Below, in pieces: positions 45,461 to 60,065 of a stretch of DNA of 64,000 nt; position 1 is the stretch's first letter; every line of letters starts with the position of its first letter. Where the stretch lies: assembly GCF_016802725.1 (NCBI RefSeq), contig NC_052664.1, positions 14,590,405 through 14,654,404 on the forward strand. Reading direction: 5' to 3'. A program made the translations under genes and the position numbers. Below the pieces are notes generated by a model, which did no database searches, was not told the origin of the DNA, and saw nothing but the letters and a program-made list of their open reading frames with translations. Source of the stretch: Solenopsis invicta. Its lineage: Eukaryota; Arthropoda; Insecta; Hymenoptera; Formicidae.

Positions 45461-48400
45461 ACTTACGTTTTGATGTTTTGAATAAATTTATTTATTACTC
45501 CTATAAAATTGATAAAGTGCCAATGGTAGACTTGGTGTCGTTTATATATAACAGAAATAAGTCTCTCTTTTCTCAAATCGAGTTCTGCAAAAAAAAAAAC
45601 TAATATTAGAACTAGTGATAAAATTTTATTCTTTTTTCAATTTTTTAAGCAAATTTTATTTTTATAGAATTTTAACAAAAAGATTAATTAATTAATTGAA
45701 AGATGAATTGTAAAATTAAATTTAAAAAATCAAAGATAAAATCGAAAAATCTGCAAAAAAATTGATTGAAAGTCGAGAAACTTTAGATTGATTTCGAGAT
45801 TCAAGATTTTAGTATGTAAACTGTCATATTGCGATGCACAGTGAATAAAACACACGATTTACAAGCGTAAAATGCTTGGGTATATTTTGCATATGTAATT
45901 AAATCCGAATCAATAATGCGCGATTACCATAAACGAGCGGCTTGCGACCAAAGCCACATTTTCAATCTGCTGCAAACATCTGTATACAGAATAATCCGGA
46001 ATTGCCACCCCACTTTATCTGTAAATGATTTGAACTTGCACAAATAATTTGTAAGCATTTTTGCCTCTTTTTAAATAGAAATTTTACAGCTTATATTATC
46101 TTGTCACAATCTTCACTATTAACTTATTAAAAAATAAGGGTCTTAAAATTTGTTGTTAAAGATTAAATATGCTCTGTAAAATGAATCGTTTAATGTTTGT
46201 TCATAAGTTTATTGTAAAATGCAAAAATGTAAAACTGGTTCTACAAAACATCAAAAATATAAAAAAAAAACTTAAATATAATTATACAATCATAATAAGC
46301 AATCCTGTAAAAAAGTTTCGATATTCTAGCAATCAGTTTAAACGTTCTACAAATTATTTTAAATAATATATAAAATTATCTAAGAAAATTATTTTTAGAT
46401 TTGTATCTATCTAAATTTTTAAATACTTCAGCAAAACCATATTTGTATATAGTTTTTTTTAATTGGAGATAAAAGTTTAAATACAATTATGTAATAATAG
46501 TATAAACAATATTATGTAATATTACACACAAGAAAGAAAATATATTGAATATAAGATAATTAGTTTTAGCAGTAAATAACTACAGAAACGAGAAAAACAG
46601 TTTTAACTACAAATAAATATCGAATAGCGACATAGCGAATAATACAAATAGTACAATTATTGATGATAAATTATAGATTAAAGTCAATATATATTATAAT
46701 ACAAAATATTTAATTTGGCTGAATATTAAGCTTGTCGAAGTAAGCATAAAATGAAAATTTTTACTTTGGTCAGCGATGATTCCATACAGAAGTTATTAAT
46801 AAGTAATCGTGAGATTGCATCAAAACTTGAATCATGGGTGGAAGTATCCTACCAATTAAATCCTAAATCTCGTTAATCTGACATCTGAATAGTATAATCA
46901 AAACCACCACTCATAGATTCTTCTATATAAATCGGGAGTGAAGTAAACTCACTCTTTTCCATCGCTTTTTCATTTCAATTGTGACCCGTGCGCATTCTTA
47001 TATGTACTAGAACTCTGATTTTTTCTTGAAGTTGAGAAATAATCTTCGTGCTTTTCTTTGCGTCACGAGTGTTCAATATTGAAAATGGGTGATGACCTTC
47101 TTGAACTTTGACCCATTGCTGAACTACGAATGATCGTCTCAGAATAATAACAGATCTTATTTGTTAAGTAGAAAGTCACATTATTTTACATTATGATAAT
47201 TTTCTTCTTTTCTATACATCTTTCTTTTGATCCTCAAAATTGTTTTTTATTTTTTATCTCTATTTGTTAATAATTTGTTAACATGTTTTTTTCTTAATTA
47301 ATGATAATCCACTCGCGAATACACTTATACGTTCAGTGAACCGTGAACTTTATTTTTCTTTTTAATACGGAGTTTTGTTAATTCAGCAAGTCTCACTTTT
47401 AACTTGCGAGTTTACTAATAAATTTAGCGAATTTACTTTTTTCTCTCTCAAATAAATCCTTGCCCTTTTCTGTATTTATTATCTACAAATCTTAAATGAA
47501 CTGTAATTTCTTCTCTTTTCTCTGCTCCGCTTGTACACTCAACACACATACAGACATCAATTTTTTCACATATCAATATGGTAAGAAAAGGGGATAAGAT
47601 TTTTATTTAATTGTAGATTAAAATCATTTTATAGAAAAATCTTCCTCTACGATTCCTTGAACTATTGTAACACTAGCAGTTTATATACTCTCGAACAATA
47701 TTGTCATATGCACACTTATAAGTTATCTAAATTTTAATTTTATACGATTTTAGTAAATTTATTTTGCGGTTCTGTATAGGATTTAGTTTGTATAATATTT
47801 TTTATTTTTCTTTTTTTTTAGTTTATTACTATAAAAACCTCACTCTCAAACCTCTCTATTCAAGATCGCACAAGGTTTAGTCCTAGGTTAAAAGGATTAA
47901 GATCCTTCACGTAAAAATAGGATCAATAATCATGTTGATCAGATGGTGTCATAGCGTCCTATCAGAACATTGACCCGTATTTAAGTCTAAAAAACGTATT
48001 CGATTTGCAGCACGCTCCTCGGTTTACCCACGAGAGCACAGTCTCTGTGAAAAACGTCTTTTTTCTCGGCTTATCTCTTTTCTTTTCCTGAATAATAATA
48101 CAGAAATTTTTTGAAAAGATAACAATAATTTGATCTTGGGAAAATCAAACTTTATTCAATTATCAATAACGTAAAAAATTAGTAGGTCAATAAAGATTTT
48201 ATTAAAATATAAATTATTCAGATTTTAAAATATTCGGAATAAGTATGGCATCTCTTTTGAATATAATTGCGTTGCAAATTAAAAGATACATGAAAAAATC
48301 AATAAAATATTAAATATTTAATCTAAAATATCTAGTAAAATGATTAGCGTGAAAATTACCTTATCAGTTTTGATTACTTCGTTATGAGACACAATATTTT

Positions 48401-48880
48401 TAATGTGCATAATTACAAGTTTCTTCTAATTTTATTCGCGAATTAAATGTTTTAGTCTTTAATGCACAACAAATTATAAATAATTAAAAGTAATTTATTT
48501 GATACTATCGAATTATTATATTATTACTTATATATTAATCTTATCAACTGAATTAGACTGTTAACAATTTTATTGTAAATTTTATAATATTTGTTGATAG
48601 ATTCGCAGAAATATTTTATTTATTTTAATAGCTGAAATTTTTTAGATTCTTTTAATATCGACAGAAATATTTATATACGTTATTATTTTTATGCATAACC
48701 GTTTTGTTTTTATCATTATATAAATACCGATATAGTGCAAAAAATATTAGAAAAATGAAGATTGATGGCAAAGCATACTCAAAGAACTAAATATCTTTGT
48801 TCAATGAGATGTTGCAGAAAAGATGAGGATTTAATATCATATTATTGTAACATCGTCGTCTTTTAAGGTGCTTTGTATCT
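45460..48880. other. A+T-rich gene-poor stretch
   Basis: No supported gene. Two patches of more even composition (46780-47120 and 47850-48060) contain no long frame or recognisable RNA. Confidence 0.45.
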
Positions 48881-49850
48881 TGATCGAAAGTTTAATATTT
48901 GAATTTAAAAGCCGTTTTACTTTCATTATACACGGCTTGCAAATAGGTACGCCACTCCGCTAAGCATAAACTCCAACGAAACTCTGAAGAAACTAGCATT
49001 TGCCGGCACGAGAGAGAAATTTCTTTGCGCAATTTACGATGGCTTACTAAATATTTTACGGACCAACATTTGTCTGCCGATCGTGTGTCTGGTGGCCCCA
49101 TATTTGCGTATTTCGAAGTTTCAAACAAAAAGTTCAACAATGCCGCACTGCACTGCTCAAATACACTTTTTCTTTAACTACATTCATCTAACATGAGAAT
49201 TCATTATGGCAATGTATTTGAAGTAAAATTTATTTGTGCATTTTTTTGCATTTGATTAAGTAAAGCGCTTACTAGCTCAAAAATCGTACGTGAAGCGTTT
49301 ACAACTGCTCAAGCTTAAAACTGAAATCGAAATTCTTTATTTAACGCTATAGGTATAAGTTATCTTGCTATTTAACAATATTTCGTGTTTTATTATTATC
49401 AGCAATTTAAAGATTTACTGAAATTTTAGAAAATAAAGAGTGCAAGGTTTTAAAATATAAATATGAAAATGGGCTGCTCGTAAATAATCAAAATATTTGA
49501 TTTGTGGTAATTACGGTATTTGAGAGAGTTTCGATTTTAGTCATACATTTTTATGGAACGAATGCCATCATGACGCTAGCAATTAGAGAAGCGAGACAAT
49601 TGCGGCAGCCGTGCATCAAAGCGCTGGGCGTATCTGCATTCTTCTGCGTTTGATTAATCGACAAGTATTTAACCAGTGAATATTTATCATCTCTCATCCT
49701 CTTCCGTCAACGGTTTGCATTGTCCTCCAGTGCCCTTTACGTCATCGTACGATGTGCTTTCGTGCGTAATCCACTGCCGGCTGTATTAAGCATCGTCCTT
49801 AAACGGACGGATTTTATGTATGTACTTTACGAAAATGGGGTGTGTTACGT
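48880..49850. other. two mixed-composition patches, unassigned
   Basis: An 82-codon - strand frame (48892-49140) contains several Trp and Cys residues but matches no family I know. A CpG-richer patch follows at 49550-49850. From 49850 to 53040 the DNA is A+T-rich with a few small patches (50620-50780, 52150-52560) and no supported gene. Confidence 0.3.
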
Positions 49851-52800
49851 CAAAAGGATATTTTACATAGAATAATTTATAGAGAATAAAGCGAAAGAAA
49901 TAAAGGTTTTATGAAATACTTTTATTAGCATTCCTAAAACACTTAACTCGCACCCCAATATAATTTACTATATGTCCTTATTTGTTTATCTAAATGTTGT
50001 GATGATGTTTAAAAAAGATTTTTAATACAATGATTTAAATAGATAAAGAAAGAAATAAATGCCTTTGTCGTGAGTGAAAAATAATTTTATTTCAACAATT
50101 TTAATAGATGGAATTATTAGTAATATTATTGTGATAAATGACAAAATTAATTTAACAACAATAGATCATAAATATGATAATTAGCATTTTGTGTGTAGAA
50201 TAATAAATAAGACTAGAGTTTTATATTATATAAAAATATATTATATATATTATAGTAAAACAATGACAGAATATTTTTTATAAAATCTGAACAATATTCA
50301 TTATTTTATTCTCATGCTTTTATTCTTTAGAGATTCATCAAAAAATTAGCAACTAAAATATATTACTACTAAATAAAATATTTTACAAAATTGCTAAAGC
50401 AACAATTAAATATTATTTTTAATAATACTCGTTTATATCTATTATTCTCAAATAATTTTTACTTTACATTTTACTTCAACATTTTTCTTAATTAATTTAT
50501 AAAATCCAACAGAAAAATGTACGAATATTTTTTATATTTTTACAAGTTGATGCAGAAATACGAATAATAAAATTCCAAAACAACTTTGTCGATTACAATG
50601 TCGAAAAACGCGTGAATATAAAAGCACTCGAGGAAAAAAAAGGTTAAATGTACGTACTTACTCCAGTTACGCCATGGTGAAATATGCATCCTCTTCAAAA
50701 ACCGGCGTGCATTTACGTAATCGTAGATATTTCATGCATACGTTCTTTCGAGCGTATTGAATTTTGCGCAGAATTTCATACTGCGCGGTGCATCTAAATT
50801 CTGTCTCACATACACATCAATTCTGAAAGAATGTAACAATAGCGAACTTCCTAACGCAAAAAGTAAGTTCATTTTCAACGAAATTACTTATTTTATTCGA
50901 TGTAATCATTTTTATATTTACAGAAATTCTATATCAAATATTTAACAAAGCTTTTTTATTTTAATTTATATCATACAAGATATAATTTGGACAATTTTTA
51001 TGGAAAAATAATTAAATATTTCTATGTCAAAATAATAAAAATTAGCTTGTAGAACTTGTTTGAAAAAATAAAAGAATTATATTTCAAGTAGTAATAATTA
51101 TTGAGGCATACATTAATTTATAATAAAGCAATTATTGAATCTTCTATTTTAATTAAATTTAGTATGATTTAGTTAAACGTTTGGAACTGGGATAGAGGAC
51201 TTGTTAAGCGCGCAATTGCTTGTGCTTCCAAACTGTTTATTTAATAACTCACAATTGCTTTACATATACAGCTTTGAAGTGAGCGCACCCTATTTGGGTG
51301 CAATTAATTCTCGACTCATAATTTACAGCAGTGATGTAAGTGCGAGGGGATCTTATTATACTAATCAAGTCTTAACCATTATCGAAGTATGGTTTTATAT
51401 ATAAACAGCTATACAACTTATGGCTAGTTAATATTATTTCTTTACACGACTAGTTCGAGCAACATACCAAGTCTGTATCGCTTCATTCGTGTTTAATACC
51501 ACATTATGTAAACGCCCAGACGCGAATAAAAACAAACATTTGGTCACAATTTGTTTTTATCGTGCACAATATTTTATACGTCTGGTATTATTCCTGGTTC
51601 AATGTACACATAATCAGTCACTAAAGTTAAATATAATATAATTTGCAATTACAATACCTATATTGATATAATTAATAATTTCTCTTCAGTTGTAACACAA
51701 ATAATTGTATATAACAGTTTGATCAATAACAAGTGATAAACTATTATTTACATAAGTTACAGAACAATAATATTTAAAATACTACTTTTTATTATTTAGT
51801 TTCAAAAAGTACAACAAACACTTCCGCTTTTTACTTCAAATTTAAGTAATAATTTTTTTAAACTTTAATTGATACAATTTTATAGAACACGTAATTTTCT
51901 GTATTTCAAAAATAATTTGATAAGTAAAACAAGGAAATGTTCATGGATAAGTAATATTACAATATTGTTTCTACATCATTTTTATATTTTTAAAATTTCC
52001 ATTTATGTAAAAAGATATAACTCTTAAGTACATACCCTGCGATCTGTTGATATTTAACATTATTTCCACATACTGGAGAATTAAAATAAGTCATTATTTT
52101 AAAACGTGATTTACCCAATTATTTTTACGTTATATTACAAATATCAATATACGTTATATACGAGAAACGAATTCTAGAGCATTTATCAGAATGTGTTGTT
52201 TAGCCGCAAAGACATCATAGCAAGAACGAATTTCGACTCGACGATGAATCCTCATCGTGACGCTGTTTTAATTCTGTTGTAAAATTTACGTGAATGATCT
52301 CCATTATTATGAAACATTCTATTTACGAAGATTGCTTCGGTTATAATACTCTCATTGATACGTCCGATGCATTTGTTCGCAATAGCATATGATGCTGCTT
52401 GTATTATACGAAAACTTGATCGACGTCTAGTTTTGCACCAACATAATTGAAGACAAAAATTTTAGTGCCGTCATGCGACAAATGAGATCAGACTGAATAG
52501 AAATGCATTTTGCAAATTTATTCGCATCTGGTCTACCAAAGTCGACAGTTTGTATTACGAAAACGCATTAAAAATCTGTTAAGTATGAAGAATAATCTGT
52601 CCAAAGAAGTAATAGAATTTTAATAATTGAAGGTTATATTTAGATTCTTTTTGGTACTATTAATGATTGATTATGAAGATTTAGAGTAGCAAAGATATTT
52701 TGAGAACAGTAATGTAATTGAACTAGGGGATGATATTAATAGTTAATTTGATAATAAAATTTGATTTCTCATTTAACTTTAATGTTAATTAACTTAATTA

Positions 52801-53039
52801 CTTTAAAAATTCTAGTTTAACGTTTTACTTATAATCTTAATAAAATATTTAATGCATCTTTTAAAATTTATTAATTATAAAATTTATGTCTAATATTAAC
52901 AAACTGTCTGGCAAAATTTTATTTGTTTCAATTTACTTTTATTTGTTTATAAAGTTGGAAGCTATGTTTCTTCTTGTGTTACACATTTTTCATGTCTCTT
53001 GTAGCGTTTTACATGTTTTTGATAAATGTGATACGTTTC

Positions 53040-53480
53040 AATCCACTCTTCAATTTAGCGCTTTCGAACCTGCACTGACGAAAACTTGATTCTACAACTA
53101 AAATTTCCCTCGCGAGAGGTATTTGAGAAATGCGATTGGCGCAGGTCGAGTTACGAAGCCGCGAAAAGAATGTGCAATTGCAGTTGGTCAAAAAGTGACC
53201 CGAATCGGCCAGCCCAAATGCATTGGCGCAAGCTTGACGATCGTCGCTCGGTCCGCGCCGTCCAAACTTCGTCAGCCGGTCAAATTTTTTTATACGCTAC
53301 AGAAGTAGAGCATGCGGGATAAAAACCAGGCATGTAGCCACCGGAACTGCAGGATTTATCACAAACGCGACTGCGCGCACAGTCTGCTCTCGAGAGCTGT
53401 GCAAACTCAGAATTTTTCGCGATTGAGTTGTCTGCATAGCTTTGAAAGTTTCCTACAGCAATTTTTGCAAAAGTCTTTCA
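53040..53480. other. GC-richer island, possible exon
   Basis: Two + strand frames (53086-53322 and 53123-53308) and a - strand frame (53009-53191) overlap. The + frame includes RMCNCSWSKSDPN but no recognisable domain. Composition makes it stand out; function unknown. Confidence 0.3.
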
Positions 53481-55600
53481 TCCCGTCCGCCATTTTTTTT
53501 TCTTTTTCTTTATAATAACTTTTGCGAATTGAAGAGCTGACATATATTTATGTCGTAACCGACAGCTGCCATTTCCAGATAGAGCAAAGTAGAGTAGTTT
53601 CGATTGCCTCTAAATATTGTGCGGTACGAGATGTATATCGCAAAATTCGAAAGCACGAAGTTTCACTTGAGTGGAACTTGATAAAAATAAATATTTTCCA
53701 TACCTTCAATATGTAACGTGAAATATATATTTTAGAGATAATATAACTTCTATAATCTGTCATTGATAATTATTAGATTAATTAATTATCCAGCTTCAAA
53801 CTACACATTAAAAGGTAAAGTAATTTTCATAATCACTCGCAAATAATTAATTGACAAGTTAGAATAAAATTACCTCAATCGCATCATTAAAATTTAATCA
53901 AATTTAATAATTATTAATGCCAAGATAATGCGAATAATAAATTTGAAAGCAATCTTGACGTAATTAATTTTGTCAATAGATGTTGCATACTTCACATGTG
54001 ATCATTTCAAATGTCAAAATATACTTATTTAATAATATTGTTTAAACTTTGTACGTGTGTGTTAGTTTGATGAACTTTTTTCATTACAACTTGTACAGAG
54101 AAATGAACAGATAGAGAAGATAAAAGAGGAAAAAAAAGAGATCGGCGATTGATCACGAAATTCGTTTTACTGTAAACCGACGAACTGCGAAATAGCTAAA
54201 ATTTCCTTGATTCAAATTGGCTCACAGATCTTTTTTTTCTCTCCTAACCATTTTTCTTTCATCTTTGGAGTTCTGTGTTAAGCGGATATTGCAGTATGAT
54301 GTGTGATCGATTTAAGTACAAAGCAAACTCATCGCCGAGATACTGTAAATATAAATAAAATCTCACAGTTTGAAACTTTTTCAATTAGAGCATTCCTTAC
54401 TGATAACAAGAATATTTAATCTGACTTTCCGATGAGAAATAACTTGTAAAGTTTTGTTAAGTTTTAAATTAAATATTTGTTTTTTATAAATAGTTCAAAT
54501 AATACGACGCGTTTAAAATACATTTGAAATTTAATTTTAAATTGTTATCATATTTGTTGCATTAAAAGTTGTAATATTGAAACATTATAATGCAACACAT
54601 TTAGCTTCATTTAACGGGACATTTTGTTCTCATTATCCACTATAAATACTTTAATTTTCTAAAGGTAATCTTCTTTGAGCGTCGTTCTTACCGGATAGCA
54701 CGACCGAATTTCTTTTTATGAGAAGTTGAATATTCATCAGCCAATTGGTTTTAATTAATATCCCACGAAATGGCAACAATAAGAATTAAGAATTTTCATA
54801 TGTATATTTTTCGTAGAACTTTTCTAAAGTATTCACATAGTGTAACTATAAATATCTTTTTAATATATTAAGATTTTCTAAATGATTTTTTCCATTTTTG
54901 ATCTTTATCTGTAGCATAACGTTGCATATGTGTACTTTATCTGTAGCATAGATGTCACGTCGTATATGTACTGTCATCTATGTGAAATTTATTTTATACG
55001 TATTATACAAACGGCTGCCATATGACAGCGTTAGACACGATTGGTACGTTCGACTAATATTATGGCAGTGTGTGAAACGATGGTTGATAAGGATGATATA
55101 GGGCTCAAAGCGTTACCAGTGATAAGAGAGGATCGGCTGCGACTCGAATCAGGATTTCTCGTCACGAAACGATTAATCCTTACAACGATGCTCTATAAAG
55201 TAATCTTATCGAGTAATTAGATCTTAGGAAATCTGACAAGATCGGCGTTATATCCAACTAACCGGTTTGCCTACGATTAATAAAGTTATTTACATGGTAT
55301 CCGTTATATCCGTTTAAGCGTTATTGAATCAAAATATAGGTTGTATAAGTACAAAATTTTTATAATATTATTCAATAAAACAAAACGTTACATTTCCAGT
55401 ATTGGTTTATCATATAAAAAAAATAAATATTCTAAATAAATATTAATATTAAACGCAGAGCTTTATAGGTCAAAGATAGATTTTGGTACTAATATTTATT
55501 GTAACTTTATATTATTTTCAAGTTTACAAAACTGCCCGCCGAATAACTTTTCGGTCTTAAAATATAATTCTAAGTTGAACAAGAAATAGTAATATCACGA
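53480..55600. other. A+T-rich stretch with one tandem duplication
   Basis: CTTTATCTGTAGCATA occurs at 54903 and 54935 with similar following sequence (CGTTGCATATGTGTAC / CGTCGTATATGTACTG). A patch of mixed composition lies at 54970-55310. No gene is supported. Confidence 0.45.
54903..54990. repeat. 32-bp imperfect tandem repeat
   Basis: CTTTATCTGTAGCATA followed by a GT-rich tail is repeated with period 32, with further decay after the second copy. Confidence 0.65.
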
Positions 55601-55689
55601 TATTAAATTGAAAATCAATTTAATATTAACTAATGCTAACAAGCATCTACACGTGAGAACACTTCTCCCTTGAAAAACTGTAAGTAGTT

Positions 55690-55800
55690 TGTTGCAGAAA
55701 ATAAGACCACAGCCACAAAAGAATCGAACCTGGGACTTTCCGGTTTTCTGGGACGGATGTCTGTGTTTTACGACTAAAAAGTTATTCGGCACGCAGTTTC
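55690..55800 (-). mobile_element. tRNA-like sequence, probable SINE remnant
   Basis: On the - strand, CCCAGGTTCGATTCTTTTG has a good B-box (GGTTCGATTC), preceded about 50-60 bases earlier by a weak A-box-like TTTTTAGTCGTAAAAC. It resembles the element near 40.4 kb in layout (GTGCC start). A functional tRNA cannot be folded by eye. Confidence 0.45.
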
Positions 55801-57480
55801 ATGAACTGGAAAATGTATATGAAGTCATACAATAAATGTTAGCACCAAGATCTAGCTTTGACGTATAAGGTTTTTCGTCCAATATGTATGTTTTCATATA
55901 TAAGTTTATGTTTTCTATTTAGTATGAAACGAATATTATTTTCAAAGAATTAAATAAAAATAAAGTGTGTACTGAGTTACGACATTTTATTATAAACCTT
56001 TTAAATTTCAAATATTTTAAAATATTAAAAAACATAATAATTTTATAACATTTCGTGTAATCTAAAAAAAAGTTGTGATTATTAAACTTTAAACTACCCT
56101 TTTTATTTATTGATAAATAAATTCCAAAATAATACCATATTATTTTTATAAATATAACACAAACAATTTTCATCGAAAATTTGAATTTTAGCTGAAAATT
56201 TACAAATTTATAATCATAATCAATTCAATATTTTTAGCCTTATTTTTCGCATTTTGAATAAATTGTGCTTCAAAAATGTTGATTCAAGTTTTATTTATTT
56301 TTAATAAAATAATATTTAATTACGGGATTTTAACTATTATTGAATGTATGATAAAAGACGAGGTTATACGAGATTTCTGTCGAGATACGATATTATCTAG
56401 TGGCAGTAGTAAGGTCGACAGAATCTCTCTCCACACGATATCTCAGAATTGATGAGAATTTATATCTGAAACGTCGTTATAATTCAATATTTATTTTCGG
56501 TAGGCAAGTCTAATTAATCTATTAGACTTTGAGATTAATGGACGAGAAAAAGTACCGATCGTGCCTATAATAACTTACGATACAGCGGTATTGAGAATCT
56601 CTGTTCCTTGGCATGTTGCTCGTAACCTTGCCTCACATATCAGAAAAGATTTACGAATTTCTCACGATGGCTATATTTTCGCCACTTCGCAAATCATCAA
56701 TCGATCTTGTTAGGAGTTCGTCTATCGTCCTCAGCAAAATATTTAATAAGATAACAAGAAGGAACGCCATATTTACATATAAAAATATATCTTATCGTGA
56801 TTGATCGATGGATCTATGTATAATATACATGTATGATACGAATATAAGTAAAATGTCTCTTAACATACGCCGCAATTCGTTTGATACGTTTCCACACATC
56901 ACAATTTTCTTGGTAATCCGATGTAATTACGGTAAGTGTATGTAATACCACAGAAGTGGAATGGTCCAATCTGGAAAACGTCCAATATTATTCGCTCCTT
57001 GAGTTTGCTATAAACTTCTAAATTACAGTCTTTTTATTAAAACATAGCATTCACGTTATTATTATCATCTTTATTTTGAAAGCAAACTGTAAGTAATCGA
57101 TTGATTTTCCATACAGCATAAAATTGCAGAAAAAAAATTTAACATCACTTCTAATTTCTAATAATAATTACAACGTATAAAATGTATGAAATCTTAAACA
57201 ATTAAAATAGCCGGTTTACGTAATTTCTATTGATAAAAAAATTACATTACTTGCAATCTTTTTAAGGATCAATTAATTAGTTAAATTAATTTCGACTGAC
57301 TTTATTGAGGCTCTAAGAACTTAAAATTATAGATCTCACTCTATTCATGTTATGATTTTAATAACAATTTTTAAAAATAATTATTACAGATTAATTTGAA
57401 TCGCTTGGCAGCATTATTGCAACATAAAACGAATCGATTATTTACTCTTATCTGCGTCATCTTTGAACACTGTCGTTCTT
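55800..57480. other. A+T-rich stretch, no gene seen
   Basis: Includes a patch of mixed composition at 56340-56720 with a 63-codon + strand frame (56613-56804). No supported gene. Confidence 0.45.
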
Positions 57481-57930
57481 ATTAAACCAAATGCGCTTTA
57501 TAGGGAAAAATGGATTCTGAATGCAATTAAATATTCCGCGAATAGGCTACATGCCAGTCTGTTTGTGCGGAAAATTGCATGACTTTCCGTTAACTAGGTC
57601 GAGCGTTCGGTTGCTCTTAGCAAACAAGTAGCGAATCCTTGTTGGCACTTACGTCAATACGTACCGCGAATATTGGATAGTCTGCTTTGAATAGTAGAGA
57701 AATACGCCATTGCCGTAAGGTAACTAACAGGAAGAAAAGAAAAGAGGACTTTCCCGGTACTTCCTCGAGAAGCATCTTTCTCGGCTATGTCCAAATTGGA
57801 CCCATCCTCTTCCATATTCTGTACATGGTGTCCTGAACGCGTTGCATGCGAAAGTACTTTTCTTTTCAGAATACTGCAAGTACTATACGAATATGTACTT
57901 GTTACGCGCGATATATGCACGTTTGCAGAA
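57480..57930. other. GC-richer island, possible exon on - strand
   Basis: An 88-codon - strand frame (57654-57920) shows a polar middle (NMEEDGSNLDIAEKDAS) and a hydrophobic-aromatic C-terminal part, but no family I recognise. Overlapping sequence gives no convincing splice sites. Confidence 0.3.
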
Positions 57931-58599
57931 TACTAGTAAAATATTTGTTTCTCTGTTTATGCCTCATTTTTCCATGAAGAATTTTTTTGCACTAATTATT
58001 ACAATTTAATATAATTGAAAGTTTCAAAATAGAAACTTCAGATTATGAATTTAATTGCTAAAAAATTAATGCGAAAAGGAACTTGGTATATTTGTTGAAT
58101 CAATGTCTTATTTGAGAAATGTCGATTTGCACACACAAGTCATATGCAGAAACACAATTGTATATTTATTAATTCATTACAAATGTCATTCGATAACAGT
58201 GCTTTTTCAAATTTAACTTATTATGACAGTTTGGGGTTCCACTAACAAAAATTATGGTTCATAGTAAAACGGGCACCGTCATCACGTACATGGTCGAACT
58301 AATAAACGTGAGTATTGTTCGGTTCATAGTATAGCATACAATTATATATCGTAATAAGGGCTATAAAGTTTGTTAATACATTAAAAATATAATTAGTTTA
58401 TTTTTTCGAACATGTTTACAATTCCAAGATCAATAAATTTATCTAATAATAAATTTATCTAATCTTAATTCTAAATCAAACATGTTAAAATTACAATCCA
58501 GCACTTCAACACTTTTGACTGATCAAATAATTTTTCTCTTTTCTCATAACTTTTATAAGTTCCTCGCGGTATTATATTGATTTTAGAGATTGAATCTCA

Positions 58600-59100
58600 C
58601 ATACTATTTACCATCAGGACACCCTGTACAATTATATCAGTCCAAACATCTCTTCGGGGTCGTTCTTCGGATTCCGTCTATTACCTGGAAGTTATAACAA
58701 GGTTGTTCTAGTAAGTTTGTTCGGTCACGCAGACTGTTCGTTAGTTTCGTTTGCATTTCTTCGCATCTAACTCTTTCGGCTCCTGTTTCATGCTCTTTTC
58801 CACCCTCTTTTGCTTCACTTCTGGCGCGAGATGGTGTGGCGAATTGCGCACAAATAATTTACGATACTATTTTAAGTACAAAAGCACTTCTGAGCGAAAG
58901 TTTCGCAAAATGAAATTGCAAGGTAAAGTAATAGTGAGGGAGGGAGGGGAAAGAGAAAAGAGAAGAAAGACAAAAAAAAATAGGAGGACAGAGATATACC
59001 TTTTTGTTACTTTGCGTCCTCGGACGCAGTGCTTTCTCAATTAATGATTGACGTATGATAACTAAATCTGCATAAATCGATAATCGCGTCTCTATCTGCT
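58600..59100. other. mixed-composition patch with purine-rich tract
   Basis: Frames overlap on both strands (58751-59044 +, 58859-59119 -) mainly because of a GA-rich run at 58935-58995. No motif. Confidence 0.3.
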
Positions 59101-59249
59101 TCCGATATTTGAATCGCAAATTTTTTATTTCTTGAACGCTTTATTCCTTTATATTTTTAATTCTTTATTTTTCAAGAAGCAATCACGCGAGTATATTGGT
59201 AAAAGAATCAAAAGAATATTCGTTAATTACATAATTAACCATTATAATT

Positions 59250-59256
59250 TATATAT

Positions 59257-59291
<35 letters not shown>

Positions 59292-59312
59292 AAGAAAGAG
59301 AGAGAGAGAGAA
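59250..59312. repeat. (TA)n (CATA)n (GA)n compound microsatellite
   Basis: A TA run with CATA repeats, then AT, then GAGA. The 66-codon frame over it is an artefact of the repeat. Confidence 0.9.
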
Positions 59313-60065
59313 TATTTTATCTTAAAATTTAAAGATTAAAAAACAGATATTGATATAATAAAATAAATATATCGATATGGAAAAATTATCATCAATAATA
59401 AAAGCGTTGGTAAATTCATACACTTTTTCTGTTTTTTTTTTTAATTTTTACCTTCTATTAAAACGAATACAAATTTTTAATTTCTTGCAAAAACGTAATA
59501 AAATAAAATATTTCGATTAAATTTATTTAATTCAACTTTAATAATTGTTTTACATGAAGTTTACATGTTTTAAAGCGTTTTCTTTCATGTTATGATTTAT
59601 AAAAATATGAATTTATAAAAATAATATAAGTTAAAACAATAATTACAGAAATATATTCCAATTTTGCCACAAAATTTTATAAACGCGTGATGTGTTAAGT
59701 AATAGATTTAACCCTTCGCAAAATTTCCTACGTCATACTATTCTAAATGATTTTCTGATTTTGAATTATTCAATAGACGGTAAATAAAAGGGATCGGATT
59801 CTTTCCCTTAAAAAAGTTCTTAATAATAAGAATTTATCGTATTTCGTATAGGTAGCAACAGATGAAAGCCGAGTGTGGGTTACCAGTTATCCAAGTAGTC
59901 TGGAAAAGTTTTTTTTTCCCAAAGTAAGCGGATTACAGTTTTCGTTATTTTTAGTCTTTATTCCGATATGCAATATGGGCAAAAAATGATTTTTATGATA
60001 ATGAATATAAAAATTCAGAATAGGTCCATATTCAAGGTGAAAGAACGCTCTGTAAATAGGAAATT

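Noticed and set aside
55050..55080. TGGCAGTGTG resembling the start of miR-34
   Set aside because: The match stops after ten bases and there is no hairpin partner around it.
59132..59332. 66-codon + strand frame
   Set aside because: Its C-terminal half translates a TA/GA microsatellite.
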